NCBI GenBank assembly: GCA_965279125.1
Contig: CBDIHL010000045.1
Location: forward strand, 310,001 to 374,000
DNA: 64,000 bases
Direction: 5' to 3'
Source: Dinoroseobacter sp965279125
Lineage (GTDB): Bacteria; Pseudomonadota; Alphaproteobacteria; Rhodobacterales; Rhodobacteraceae
The notes under the pieces are model-generated. The model was not told where the DNA came from and ran no database searches. It worked only from the letters and a program-made list of their open reading frames with translations. Position numbers and translations under genes: made by a program. Shown one piece after another: positions 24,744 to 34,053 of this stretch; the stretch's first letter is position 1; the number at the start of each line of letters is the position of its first letter.

Positions 24744-25769
24744 TCAGGCAGCCTGATTGAGATAAGCAGTCGGGCTGAGCCCGGTCCATCGCTTGAACGC
24801 GCGCACGAAAGACGACGCTTCCGAGAAGCCCAACAGATAGGCCGTCTCGTTCACGGTGACGCGCTGCGCGCTCAGGTAATCCAGTGCCATGCGGTGGCGC
24901 AGGTCATCATGGATCTCGGCAAAGGTCACGCTTTCGGCCTTGAGCCTGCGATAGAGGGTCTGGCGGCTCATCCCAAGGTCTTTGGCGACCCGATCCATCG
25001 ACAAAGTGCCTTCGTGCAGTTTCGGCAAGATCTGTGCTTCGATCTGGGCGCGGATTGAGGTTTCGGTCCGCAGCGCAGCCAGCAGCTTGTCGGCATGCTG
25101 GGTGAAGATACCGAACGCGTAGGCGTTGCCGGGTTCGAATTGCGTCTCGGGACTGTCCCAGACCGGGTCAATCCGCAGAGCGTTGCGGGATGCGTTGAAC
25201 TGGACGGGCACCCGAAACAGGTCCGGGTACTGATCAGCGTGCGGCGGTGGCGGGTAGGTCACCTGCAATTCGATCTCGAATATCGCACCGGGGAAGGAGC
25301 GGCGAAACTCGCTGATGAACCGCGCAAAGGACACCTCGGACCAAAAGGCCATGTCGGGCGGCAGGATCAGATGATCTACGATCCAAAGCGCGTCGTTGAT
25401 GCGCTGCAGTTCGAACCGATCCACGCCCGGCGGAAGCTCTACATCGCCCATCAGGTGCAAATAACGGTTGAGTTGCTCGAAAGAGTGGCGCAGCGACGCC
25501 GATGTGTGCACAATCTGGCCGACCACCGACATCGTTTCCAGTTCCGTATCGAACGTGTGGCGAAGCAATAGGGCCGTATCGCCCGTTTGCATGATCGCGG
25601 CGGCAATCAGCTTCTGATAGGCGGACACGCGGATCCTGTTGTCCTGGTCAGACAGATCGTCCTCGGTCAGCCCGCTTTCGGCCAGGATCGCGGAACGGTT
25701 CGCCCCTTTTTCGCAGGCATAAGAGGCGAAAGACGCGGCAAATCCCGCAGCCATCGTTTGGTCCGTCAC
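24744..25769 (-). CDS. AraC-family transcriptional regulator
   Basis: 341 residues from GTG 25769 (AGGAGG about 10 bases upstream). The N-terminal two-thirds match the arabinose-binding-like domain found in OruR/ArgR-type AraC regulators (YQKLIAAAIMQTGDTALLLR). The C-terminus has two helix-turn-helices: MDRVAKDLGMSRQTLYRRL and VNETAYLLGFSEASSFVRAF. It probably controls the downstream hydrolase/SDR set in response to a small ligand; the ligand is unknown. Confidence 0.87.
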   Translation of the reverse strand: MTDQTMAAGFAASFASYACEKGANRSAILAESGLTEDDLSDQDNRIRVSAYQKLIAAAIMQTGDTALLLRHTFDTELETMSVVGQIVHTSASLRHSFEQLNRYLHLMGDVELPPGVDRFELQRINDALWIVDHLILPPDMAFWSEVSFARFISEFRRSFPGAIFEIELQVTYPPPPHADQYPDLFRVPVQFNASRNALRIDPVWDSPETQFEPGNAYAFGIFTQHADKLLAALRTETSIRAQIEAQILPKLHEGTLSMDRVAKDLGMSRQTLYRRLKAESVTFAEIHDDLRHRMALDYLSAQRVTVNETAYLLGFSEASSFVRAFKRWTGLSPTAYLNQAA

Positions 25770-26182
25770 GATCGTCGCCTCCTATCCTCCACCAGAGGCT
25801 ACGGCCTGCACGTGAGGCCGGTCAACTCGGAGCGTAGGTAGGCATGGGCGTCTGAGAGAAGATGCAATCGGGCACCTTCGCGCAAACGCAAATCGCTATC
25901 ATGCCGTGGCTGCCCCTAAGTTCGGCACGTGCAGCAGGCGTTGCCAATCGTCTCAATTCGGACAAAGCAAAACGCAAAACGGAGCGTTCTCGATTGCAGA
26001 GAACCTTAAGGAAAAGCCGCCATCGGACTCTCGCTCCATTACTGTTTCGTCCCGATGTGTGAGTTCCACAAAGCTCAAAATTCGCGCCAGCAGCGAATGA
26101 CCGCAAAGCGGGCTGCGATTGCATCATTTGACAGTCGGGGGAAGGTCCGCAATGGGCCGTGAGTGACAGCGGCCCAAGTTTC
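25770..26182. other. Intergenic region without a supported gene
   Basis: About 410 bases. A 123-codon reverse reading frame (25822-26193) exists but has low-complexity, arginine/serine/cysteine-rich composition, no recognisable domain and no ribosome binding site; I do not call it. No hairpin or repeat stands out. Confidence 0.5.
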
Positions 26183-26815
26183 TTAGATTTCAATGGCTTC
26201 AGAGATGGCCAGGGCGTCCTCTAATTCAACACCAAGATACCGGACAGTGCTGTCCATCTTGGTGTGTCTCAGTAGAAGCTGAACGGCCCGAAGATTGCCA
26301 GTCTCTTTGTATATCTATGTTACCTTGGTTCGGCGCATTGAATGCGTTCCGTAGGCTGTTGCCTCTAGGCCAATCGATGTGACCCAGTCGCGGACGATCC
26401 GGGCATATTGGCGCGTGGAGATATGTAGACGTTCGTGAAATCGGCCGGGCCACAGATATTCAGATCCGACCATAAGCGGGTCCTCCATCCATTTCGCGAC
26501 TGATGCGCGTGTGCCTTCTGAAATCTCAAAGCGGACGGGTTTTCTGGTTTTGCTTTGAAGCACCGATGCCCGCCCCTGGATCTGTCCCGAAGCCATGACA
26601 TCAACGATCTGCATGCGGCATAGATCGCAGCCGCGCAGTTTGCTGTCGATTGCCATATTGAAGAGTGCGAGATCGTGATAGTTTTCTGCGAGTTCAAGGC
26701 GAACGCGAATTGCCCAGACCTGCTTTGGTTTCGGCGGTCGCTTCTTCCCAACAATACGGCCCTTGTTCCAAGCGGGACGAAGCGCGCGAATGGCAGGTAA
26801 ATTTGGTGTGCCCAT
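26183..26815 (-). pseudogene. Tyrosine recombinase/integrase, interrupted by an amber codon
   Basis: The reverse strand from ATG 26815 to a TAA at 26183-26185 stays in one frame (210 residues) apart from a TAG at 26315-26317. The catalytic set is recognisable: arginine in DSKLRGCDLCRM, HSMRR before the stop, then LLLRHTK and the nucleophile tyrosine in STVRYLGVE after it. The stop removes the last catalytic histidine and tyrosine, so the product is inactive unless the stop is read through. One base change (for example TTG to TAG in two steps, or TGG/CAG-type to TAG) would explain it. It may mark an old integration event next to the SOS cassette. Confidence 0.82.
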
Positions 26816-26950
26816 GACTGATCCTCCGATCCGCCAATCCCTCCCGTAACGACAACCCGACGTTGACCCAGCTACCATATCACAGGCCGCGGCGATGCAC
26901 CCGCAGTCGGCAAAGAACCCAATGCCACTTGCTATAGAAATTGCAAAAAA

Positions 26951-26965
26951 GAACAAATCATGAAC
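26951..26965 (+). promoter_or_regulatory. LexA (SOS) box of imuA-imuB-dnaE2
   Basis: GAAC-N7-GAAC: GAAC at 26951-26954 and 26962-26965, the direct-repeat operator used by alphaproteobacterial LexA, 14 bases before the imuA start. Confidence 0.85.
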
Positions 26966-26979
26966 AATGCTATACGTGC

Positions 26980-27678
26980 ATGACAAGCGATTCTTTATAC
27001 GGGCAAGTTTTGCCGTTCCCGCAGCCTGTAACCCTTGGGCGACCTGCGTTGACAGATGTTTTGTGCCACACACCTGCCGAAGCGGGGGCGATTGGTGTTG
27101 TGCTGGCCGAATTTGGTCAGGCCGACCTGCCGATCATCTGGGTGCAAGATTATGCCGCGCGCCGCGAAAACGGGCAGCTTTATATGCCGGGTCTGCGGGC
27201 CTTACAGGTTACCCAACCAATTTTGCGTGTCACCGTCAGCCATCCGCGCGATGTGCTGTGGGCAATGGAAGAGGCCGCGAATTGCGCGGGTCTGTCTGCG
27301 GTCATCGGCGAGGTGCATGGCGCGCCAGCCGTATTGGATTTCACCGCCACCAAACGTTTGGCTATGCGGGCCGAGACCTCTGGCGTACCGCTCTATCTAA
27401 TCCGCAGCGGCGATCCTGGTGTGCTCAGTGCAGCGCGTGCGCGGTGGCGCGTGGGATCGTTGCCGTCCCAGCCCAACCCGCACGACCCACAAGCCCCTGG
27501 CAAGGCGCAATGGGACTTGGATTTGTTCCGGGCGCGCGGCCGCAATCCGGGCCGTTGGGTGGCGCGTTATGACCCGCAAGCAAGCCGCGCCGCAGATCGT
27601 CTCAGTCTGGTTTCCCGATCTGACATACGAGCGGTGGAAACGCGTGATCAGCGCATACCGGACGGTGCCGAACCGTGA
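26980..27678 (+). CDS. imuA: ImuA, SOS mutagenesis accessory protein
   Basis: 232 residues from ATG 26980, just after the LexA box. It looks like a degenerate RecA/SulA-like protein: TPAEAGAIGVVLAEFGQADL, PIIWVQDYAARRENGQLYMP, then VLWAMEEAANCAGLSAVIGE. ImuA works with ImuB and DnaE2 in damage-induced translesion synthesis. Its 3' end overlaps the start of imuB by 110 bases in another frame. Induced with the whole cassette when LexA is cleaved. Confidence 0.85.
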   Translation: MTSDSLYGQVLPFPQPVTLGRPALTDVLCHTPAEAGAIGVVLAEFGQADLPIIWVQDYAARRENGQLYMPGLRALQVTQPILRVTVSHPRDVLWAMEEAANCAGLSAVIGEVHGAPAVLDFTATKRLAMRAETSGVPLYLIRSGDPGVLSAARARWRVGSLPSQPNPHDPQAPGKAQWDLDLFRARGRNPGRWVARYDPQASRAADRLSLVSRSDIRAVETRDQRIPDGAEP

Positions 27679-29107
27679 TGTGCCGGTGGTTCTCTCGCAC
27701 GAAGGCAGTCATGGTCCTGTGGTCTACAGCACCAATCAGACGGCAAAAGAACGTGGCATCAAAACCGGTGATCGTGTGGTTGATGCGCAAGCGATCCACC
27801 TTGATTTACATGTGGAGCGTGCGGATTTGGAGGGCGATGAGGTCTTGATGCACCGCCTTGTGCATTGGACGCGGCGCTGGTGCCCGTGGACTGTGCAAGA
27901 CAGATGCGACGGGCTTTATTTGGATGTCACAGGGGCCGCGCATTTGTTCGGCGGTGAGGTCCGGATACTGCGCGATATCGTGCAACGCCTTGCGATGCAG
28001 GGGCTGACCGCACGGGTTGCGATGGCACCGACACCGGGAGCAGCACAGGCGTTGGCGCGGTACGGGGCGCAATATCAGATTTCGCAGGATGCGGCGCAGG
28101 ATTTGTCTGCGCTGCCGGTCGCGGCGTTGCGGATTACGCCTGAAATGGTGCGTTTGCTGAACCGGCTGGGCCTTAAGACAATTGGTGCTCTGGCTGCCGT
28201 TCCACGCGCCGCGCTGATGCAGCGGTTTTCGACTGTGCCGCAGGATTGCAATCCGCTGATGTTGATGGACCGCGCTTTTGGGGCCAGCCCTGATCCGATA
28301 AACGCGCCGCCCGATCATGAGCGTATCATGGCCCGCGCGCATTTGGCTGAGCCTGTGATTGACCCTGTCCCGCACCTCAAAGGGCTGGTCGATAATCTGT
28401 GCCAGCAGTTGGCTAAGGCGGAACAGGGCGCGCGGCAATTGCGACTGACGATCTACCGGATTGATAGCGAATGTCGCACTGTGCAGCTGCTGACGGCCAA
28501 GGCGAGCCGGGACGCGGCCCATCTCTTGCGCCTGTTTGATGGCAAGCTTGACGGTATTGATCCAGGGTTTGGCTTTGACTTGCTGACGCTTGAGGCCGCC
28601 CAGATTGAGCCTGTGTCGCGGATACAAGAAAATCTGTATGGCAAACGCGATACCCAAACCGATGTAGCAGGGTTGGTGGACAGGCTTTCCGCGCGGTTGG
28701 GGCGCGACAACATCACGTGGTCCACATGGCGCGAAAGTCATATCCCCGAACGGATCGAAGGCCGCGTACCCGCCTTGCAAGGTGCGCCCAGCGATGCGCC
28801 CGAATTGCTACATGATCGCCCCATCCGCGTGCTTAATCCACCTGAGGAGGTGCGCGTGATCTATGCTGTGCCCGAAGGCCCCCCGTCGCAATTTCGCTGG
28901 CGCGGTGTGCTGTATAAATCGACCCGCCACGCAGGGCCGGAACGGATCGCGCCCGAATGGTGGCGCGACCGTCCCGGCACGCGCCTGCGTGATTATTATA
29001 AGGTCGAAGTTCAGGATGGACGTCGCTTTTGGTTGTACCGTGAAGGGATTTTGCACGATGGGCGCGGCGCTGATCCGCGCTGGTTTATGCATGGATTTTT
29101 CGCCTGA
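27569..29107 (+). CDS. imuB: ImuB, Y-family polymerase-like mutasome hub
   Basis: 512 residues from ATG 27569. The Y-family fold is visible at IVSVWFPDLTYERWKRV, RCDGLYLDVTGAAHLFGGEV and ARVAMAPTPGAAQALARYG, but the palm acidic residues of active polymerases are not properly conserved, as expected for ImuB, which bridges the beta clamp, ImuA and DnaE2. The stop overlaps the dnaE2 start (TGATG). It overlaps imuA by 110 bases. Part of the SOS-induced imuA-imuB-dnaE2 cassette. Confidence 0.88.
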   Translation: MTRKQAAPQIVSVWFPDLTYERWKRVISAYRTVPNRDVPVVLSHEGSHGPVVYSTNQTAKERGIKTGDRVVDAQAIHLDLHVERADLEGDEVLMHRLVHWTRRWCPWTVQDRCDGLYLDVTGAAHLFGGEVRILRDIVQRLAMQGLTARVAMAPTPGAAQALARYGAQYQISQDAAQDLSALPVAALRITPEMVRLLNRLGLKTIGALAAVPRAALMQRFSTVPQDCNPLMLMDRAFGASPDPINAPPDHERIMARAHLAEPVIDPVPHLKGLVDNLCQQLAKAEQGARQLRLTIYRIDSECRTVQLLTAKASRDAAHLLRLFDGKLDGIDPGFGFDLLTLEAAQIEPVSRIQENLYGKRDTQTDVAGLVDRLSARLGRDNITWSTWRESHIPERIEGRVPALQGAPSDAPELLHDRPIRVLNPPEEVRVIYAVPEGPPSQFRWRGVLYKSTRHAGPERIAPEWWRDRPGTRLRDYYKVEVQDGRRFWLYREGILHDGRGADPRWFMHGFFA

Positions 29108-32100
29108 TGCCGCTACAAGAGGGACACCCACGTCGGACATTAGGGGATGAACGCTTCACGCCAAATCCACCTAGTCCATACGTCGAGTTTGGGCTGGCCA
29201 GTTGTTTTTCCTTTCTACGGGCTGCGTCTGATGCGGTGGATTTGACCGCGACGGCAAATATGTTGGGCTATGACCGCATCGGTATCTCGGATCACAACAC
29301 ACTTGCGGGCGTCGTGCGCATCCATACCGAGGCTGCAAAAGCCTGCGTGCACCCACTGATCGGCGCGCGTTTGGTATTACTATGCGGGACAGAACTACTG
29401 GCCTATCCACAGGATCGCGCCGCCTATGCACGATTATCAACGCTTTTGTCGCAAGGTAAAATGCAGACTGCAGACGGTGCATGGCAGGATAAAGGCGAAA
29501 CGCATCTGACGCTTGAGATGCTGCGCGATCATGCAAAAGGCCTGCATCTGATCGTGATGCCGCCCGAGAACTTAGATGTCTTCGCGGCGGGCTTGCCCCG
29601 TCTGCTCTGCGCATTGCCCGGTATGGCCTATATCGGTGCGACGTTTCTCTACCGTGGTGATGATCGCGCGCGGATCAACCGGCTGGATACATTGGCCCGC
29701 ACGCATGGCTTGGCGATTTTGGCGACGAATGATGTGCTTTATCACGCGCCCGAACGCCGCCCGCTACAGGACGTCATGGTCGCAATCCGTGAAGGCGTAA
29801 CTGTCCCCAAGGCTGGTTTTCTGCTGGGTGCGAACGCCGAGCGCCACCTTAAATCCCCTTCCGAGATGTGCCGCCTGTTTGCTGATTGGCCTCATGCGAT
29901 TATTGCCACACGCAAGCTTGCCGATACGATCACATTCCAACTAACCGACCTGCGTTACGAATACCCACATGAGATCGTGCCAACGGGCAAGACAGCCCAA
30001 GACGAGCTTGAACACCTCACATGGAAAGGGGCCAAAACCCGTTATCCTGACGGTGTACCCGATCATGTCACAGCGCTGATCCACAAAGAATTTGCGCTGA
30101 TCAAAAGCAAAGATATCGCGCGGTATTTCCTGACGATCCACGACATTGTCCGCTTTGCCCGATACGAGGCACAACCACCGATCCTATGCCAAGGGCGCGG
30201 ATCAGCTGCGAACTCTGCCGTTTGTTTCTGTCTGGGCGTGACCTCCGTCGATCCTAATGAAACCAACGTCCTGTTTGAACGCTTTCTCAGCGAAGAACGG
30301 GATGAGCCCCCTGACATTGACGTGGATTTCGAACACGAACGTCGCGAAGAGGTGATCCAATATGTGTACGGCAAATATGGCCGTCATCGCGCGGGGCTAT
30401 GCGCGACCGTTATCCACTACCGTCCGCGTTCCGCCATTCGTGAGGTCGGCAAGGCGATGGGGCTGTCGGAGGATGTTACGTCGAAGCTTGCAGGTACTAT
30501 TTGGGGTAGCTTTGAAGGGCAAATGGATGATGAACGCGCCAAAGAAGCGGGGCTTGACCTGTCTGATCCCTACCTGCGGATTGTGTTGAAACTCGCCAAA
30601 CAAATGATCGGAATGCCGCGTCATCTGTCCCAGCATGTTGGCGGCTTTATCCTGACCGAACGCCCACTGACAGAGATTGTCCCTATCGGGAATGGGGCCA
30701 TGCCAGAGCGCAGTTTCATCGAATGGGACAAGGATGACATCGACGCGCTTGGTATCTTCAAGGTCGATATTCTCGCACTTGGAATGCTGACCTGTATCGC
30801 CAAATGTTTCGACCTGCTGGAGGCGCATTACGACCAGCAGCTTGATCTCGCCACCGTCCCACAAGACGACACAGCGACCTATGACATGTTGTGCGACGGG
30901 GATAGCCTTGGCGTTTTCCAAGTCGAAAGCCGCGCACAAATGGCGATGCTTCCCAAACTGCGCCCGCGCGTGTTTTATGATCTGGTGATCGAGGTTGCCA
31001 TCGTGCGCCCCGGTCCGATCCAAGGCGACATGGTGCATCCGTATCTGCGGCGCAGGCAAGGAATTGAGGAAGTCGATTATCCATGCCCCGCTCCAGAGCA
31101 TCCGCAGGACGAACTAAAGAAAATTCTTGGCCGCACTATGGGCGTCCCAATCTTTCAAGAGCAAGCCATGCAAATCGCCATGGACGCGGCCAAGTTTACG
31201 CCTGCGCAGTCCAACGCCCTGCGCAAAGCGATGGCAACATTCCGGTCACGTGGCACGATTGAAACCCTACAATCGCAGATGGTCGGGAATATGGTTGAAC
31301 GCGGATATGATCCCGTATTTGCGCAACGCTGCTTTGACCAGATCAAAGGTTTTGGCGAATACGGGTTCCCAGAAAGCCACGCGGCAAGTTTTGCCACGCT
31401 GGTATATGTCTCAAGCTGGATGAAATGTCATTATCCTGCGGCCTTTGCCTGCGCATTGCTGAATTCGCAACCAATGGGGTTTTACGCGCCAGCGCAGATC
31501 GTCCGCGATGCCCGCGACCATGGGGTAGAGGTGCGCGATGTGGACGTGAACTATTCTGATTGGGATTGCACATTGGAACCTTGCGGCGATGGCTTTGCCT
31601 TGCGATTGGGCATGCGCTTGGTCGATGGGCTATATGAAGACGCCGGCAATCGGATCGTCATCATGCGTGACACGCCATATAGTGACATCGCCACTCTGAA
31701 AGAGCGCGCAGGTTTAGACGTAAAAGCCTTAGGCAAGCTCTCTGCTGCTGACACGCTACGCTCTATGGGGCTCGAACGCCGTCAAGCGCTTTGGCAATCA
31801 AAAGCCTTGAAAGACGCCCCTGCCTTGCCGATTTTTGAACATTCGGGGGCCAGCACACGCGGCGTTGATCCAGAGGTAGCGTTGCCAAAAATGCCCAAAG
31901 CCGAACATGTCGTTGCTGATTATCAAACATTGCGATTATCCCTCAAAGCGCACCCCATGTCGTTTTACCGTGCCAGCCTGCACCAACAGGGGTTTGCCGC
32001 ATCATCAGACCTAATACAAATGCATCATGGACAACGTGTCTCGCTTGCAGGGCTAGTATTGGTACGACAAAAACCGGGCAGCGCCAAAGGGGTTTGCTTT

Positions 32101-32415
32101 ATCACGCTTGAGGATGAAACGGGCGTCACAAACCTCGTGATCTGGCCCAAAATGTTCAAAGCATACCGCTCGATCATCATGTCCGCACGACTGCTAGTCG
32201 TCAAAGGCCGGGTACAAACCGACGGGCGTGTCATTCATGTGGTTGCCGAAAATCTGCAAGATCGCAGCGATCGACTTTCGGGACTATCAGACGTTATATT
32301 GCCTGAAATCACGACACGAGGTGACCACCCGACGCATCCGATACCCGGACAGGTCGGGATCAGAGGGCACCCGCGCAATGTGCGGGTCATACCAAAGTCA
32401 CGGGATTTTCATTGA
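29107..32415 (+). CDS. dnaE2: Error-prone DNA polymerase III alpha subunit DnaE2
   Basis: 1102 residues, the usual size. An N-terminal PHP domain (FGLASCFSFLRAASDAVDLT, YDRIGISDHNTLAG) is followed by the C-family polymerase core with PPDIDVDFEHERREEVIQYV carrying catalytic aspartates, CQGRGSAANSAVCFCLG, GEYGFPESHAASFATLVY, and a C-terminal OB fold (LAGLVLVRQKPGSAKGVCF). It performs translesion synthesis after DNA damage. The start overlaps the imuB stop by one base. Expression is expected from the LexA-controlled imuA promoter. Confidence 0.95.
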   Translation: MPLQEGHPRRTLGDERFTPNPPSPYVEFGLASCFSFLRAASDAVDLTATANMLGYDRIGISDHNTLAGVVRIHTEAAKACVHPLIGARLVLLCGTELLAYPQDRAAYARLSTLLSQGKMQTADGAWQDKGETHLTLEMLRDHAKGLHLIVMPPENLDVFAAGLPRLLCALPGMAYIGATFLYRGDDRARINRLDTLARTHGLAILATNDVLYHAPERRPLQDVMVAIREGVTVPKAGFLLGANAERHLKSPSEMCRLFADWPHAIIATRKLADTITFQLTDLRYEYPHEIVPTGKTAQDELEHLTWKGAKTRYPDGVPDHVTALIHKEFALIKSKDIARYFLTIHDIVRFARYEAQPPILCQGRGSAANSAVCFCLGVTSVDPNETNVLFERFLSEERDEPPDIDVDFEHERREEVIQYVYGKYGRHRAGLCATVIHYRPRSAIREVGKAMGLSEDVTSKLAGTIWGSFEGQMDDERAKEAGLDLSDPYLRIVLKLAKQMIGMPRHLSQHVGGFILTERPLTEIVPIGNGAMPERSFIEWDKDDIDALGIFKVDILALGMLTCIAKCFDLLEAHYDQQLDLATVPQDDTATYDMLCDGDSLGVFQVESRAQMAMLPKLRPRVFYDLVIEVAIVRPGPIQGDMVHPYLRRRQGIEEVDYPCPAPEHPQDELKKILGRTMGVPIFQEQAMQIAMDAAKFTPAQSNALRKAMATFRSRGTIETLQSQMVGNMVERGYDPVFAQRCFDQIKGFGEYGFPESHAASFATLVYVSSWMKCHYPAAFACALLNSQPMGFYAPAQIVRDARDHGVEVRDVDVNYSDWDCTLEPCGDGFALRLGMRLVDGLYEDAGNRIVIMRDTPYSDIATLKERAGLDVKALGKLSAADTLRSMGLERRQALWQSKALKDAPALPIFEHSGASTRGVDPEVALPKMPKAEHVVADYQTLRLSLKAHPMSFYRASLHQQGFAASSDLIQMHHGQRVSLAGLVLVRQKPGSAKGVCFITLEDETGVTNLVIWPKMFKAYRSIIMSARLLVVKGRVQTDGRVIHVVAENLQDRSDRLSGLSDVILPEITTRGDHPTHPIPGQVGIRGHPRNVRVIPKSRDFH

Positions 32416-32529
32416 AACTAAGCATGATCTTTTGAAAGAAGACGTTGATGTAATCGCAGCTAAATCAAATTTTGTAACGCACATTGTGAATTCGGCAACT
32501 ACCGGATTTTGCTCGCACGGCGAAGGTCC

Positions 32530-32570
32530 GCTGCCCGGCAGCGTATGCGAAGCATGCGCGAGAGGGGAAC
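32530..32570 (+). repeat. Palindromic mini-element, copy 3
   Basis: Starts GCTGCCCGGCAG, inner stem CGTATGC/GCATGCG with loop GAA, ends CGAGAGGGGAAC. It truncates the 3' end of the IS3 orfB. Confidence 0.8.
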
Positions 32571-32895
32571 ACATCCTGCCTTGCAGCGTCGCGCGTGGTG
32601 TACGTTCGCCGCCTGATGCGTTCCCGTTTCAGCGGGTGAAAGAAGCTTTCTGCGACCGCGTTGTCCGTTGCCCGGCAGCGCATGTTTATATGTGTGAGAG
32701 GGATGACAATTACCGCGCCTACTCATGCTTGCATCCAGATTATGTTTGCTGAGAAACGATTGCCACTCTTTGCCAGTGAACTGTGACCCTTGGTCGGAAT
32801 GGATCATGACCCTGTGCTTTAGTTTGCGCCGCCAAACGGCACTTAGTAATGCTTGCAGGGCCAGATCAGTTGTCATACGGGATTGCATCGATCCC

Positions 32896-32938
32896 GCTCC
32901 CCGGAAGTTGATTGCAAAGCAATCAATGAGAAGGGGCC
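32896..32938 (+). repeat. Palindromic mini-element, copy 4
   Basis: Starts GCTCCCCGGAAG, perfect inner stem TTGATTGC/GCAATCAA (32908-32915, 32919-32926) with loop AAA, ends TGAGAAGGGGCC. Inserted in IS3 orfB between the RRVVG and MQSRMTTD parts. Confidence 0.85.
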
Positions 32939-33701
32939 AACGACACGCCGTGAGAACAGATCGATGACCACAGCGAGATATGATCGGCCTTCATGGGTCC
33001 TGATGTAGTTAATGTCGGTCACCCAAACCGCGTCAGATGCTGCAAGCTCAGACTGCCTGTCCAGCGTGTTGTCCGCGACTACAGCAGGCTTGCCGCCATA
33101 GCGACCAGGCCGACGCGTGTATCCGATCTGTGCTGTGATGCCTGCAAGGTTGGCCAAGCGTGCCACACGGTTCTCGGAGCAGGTCTCGCCAGCATCGTGC
33201 AGATCGTCGGTCAGCTTTCGATAGCCATAGACCTTGCCGCTCTCTGTCCATGCTTGTTGGATCAAATCCGTCTGACGCGCATCTTCCAGCGCACGCGCAC
33301 TTACGGTCCTTTAAGCCATGCGTAAAAACCGCTGAAATGCACCGCCAGCACACGACACATAGATCGCACAGAAAACTCTGCGCGGTGAGCCTCTATGAAC
33401 GCGTACTTCACTGAGACTCGCGCGCGAAGTACGCGGTCGCCTCTTTTAGAATGGTCCGCTCCTCGGTCACGCGGGCCAGCTCGCGTTTCAACCGCCTGAT
33501 CTCTGCGGCCTGTTCGGCAACTTCTGACCTGACAAGTGGCGACTTCGCAAACTGCGCCTTCCAAGTATACAGCGACTTGGTGCTGATCCCGAGCCGTTCT
33601 GCCACTTCGCTGACCGCATATCCACGCTCAACAACCTGCGCCACAGCGTCCTGTTTAAACTCGTCTGTAAACCGAATGCCCTTGTTAATATCGGTCTCTC
33701 C

Positions 33702-34053
33702 TTCCTTCTCAACGATGCAAGCATTGTCTGCCAGGCAGCGGGTTCCAAAATTACCAAGCAAAGCGTCTACAAATCTAGCGGCACCTCACTTCGTTATCGG
33801 CAGGCCAGTTCGTGGTCTTGTAAGTCGGGGGTATGTGTCCGCTCATGCATCCCAGCTACCATGCTGGATTCGCAAGATGAATCCAGCACGCGATTTGTGC
33901 ATCAGAGCCCGTTTGGTCCTAAAATGATCAAGCTAAGCCTCTACCAGCCCAGCTGCACCTCAGTCAGTTCGTTTCTTATTGAGGCCAATGCGAAACTGGC
34001 ACAACTTAAGCCGACCGGAACCTACAACCCAAACATGGAGGATTGTCAGCCAC
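33702..34053. other. Intergenic region before the CRISPR-Cas island
   Basis: About 350 bases between the IS3 remnant and the CorA-like gene. No supported gene. GGAGG occurs at 34037-34041, ahead of the chosen CorA-like start. No clear IS3 terminal repeat could be fixed. Confidence 0.4.

Larger units (their letters stand above)
32530..33689 (-). pseudogene. IS3-family transposase (orfA + orfB), multiply broken
   Basis: orfA (from about 33689) has the helix-turn-helix TDEFKQDAVAQVVERGYAVS and KRELARVTEERTILKEATAY; its expected ATG is changed to ATT, although GGAGAG stands in the right place. orfB pieces are in different frames: HRAEFSVRSMCRVLAVHFSG, YGYRKLTDDLHDAGETCSEN, the DDE parts DAVWVTDINYIRTHEGRSY and HSDQGSQFT, and RCRATDNAVAESFF. 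A frameshift lies near 33310, a palindromic element splits orfB at 32896-32938, and another (32530-32570) replaces its 3' end. Not functional. It borders the CRISPR-Cas island. Confidence 0.85.

Noticed and set aside
25822..26193. 123-codon reverse frame
   Set aside because: No domain, no ribosome binding site, composition typical of random GC-rich frames.
27419..27568. Longer imuB start at 27419
   Set aside because: The extra 50 residues are arginine/tryptophan-rich with no family similarity and lie deep inside imuA; ATG 27569 begins the conserved ImuB sequence.
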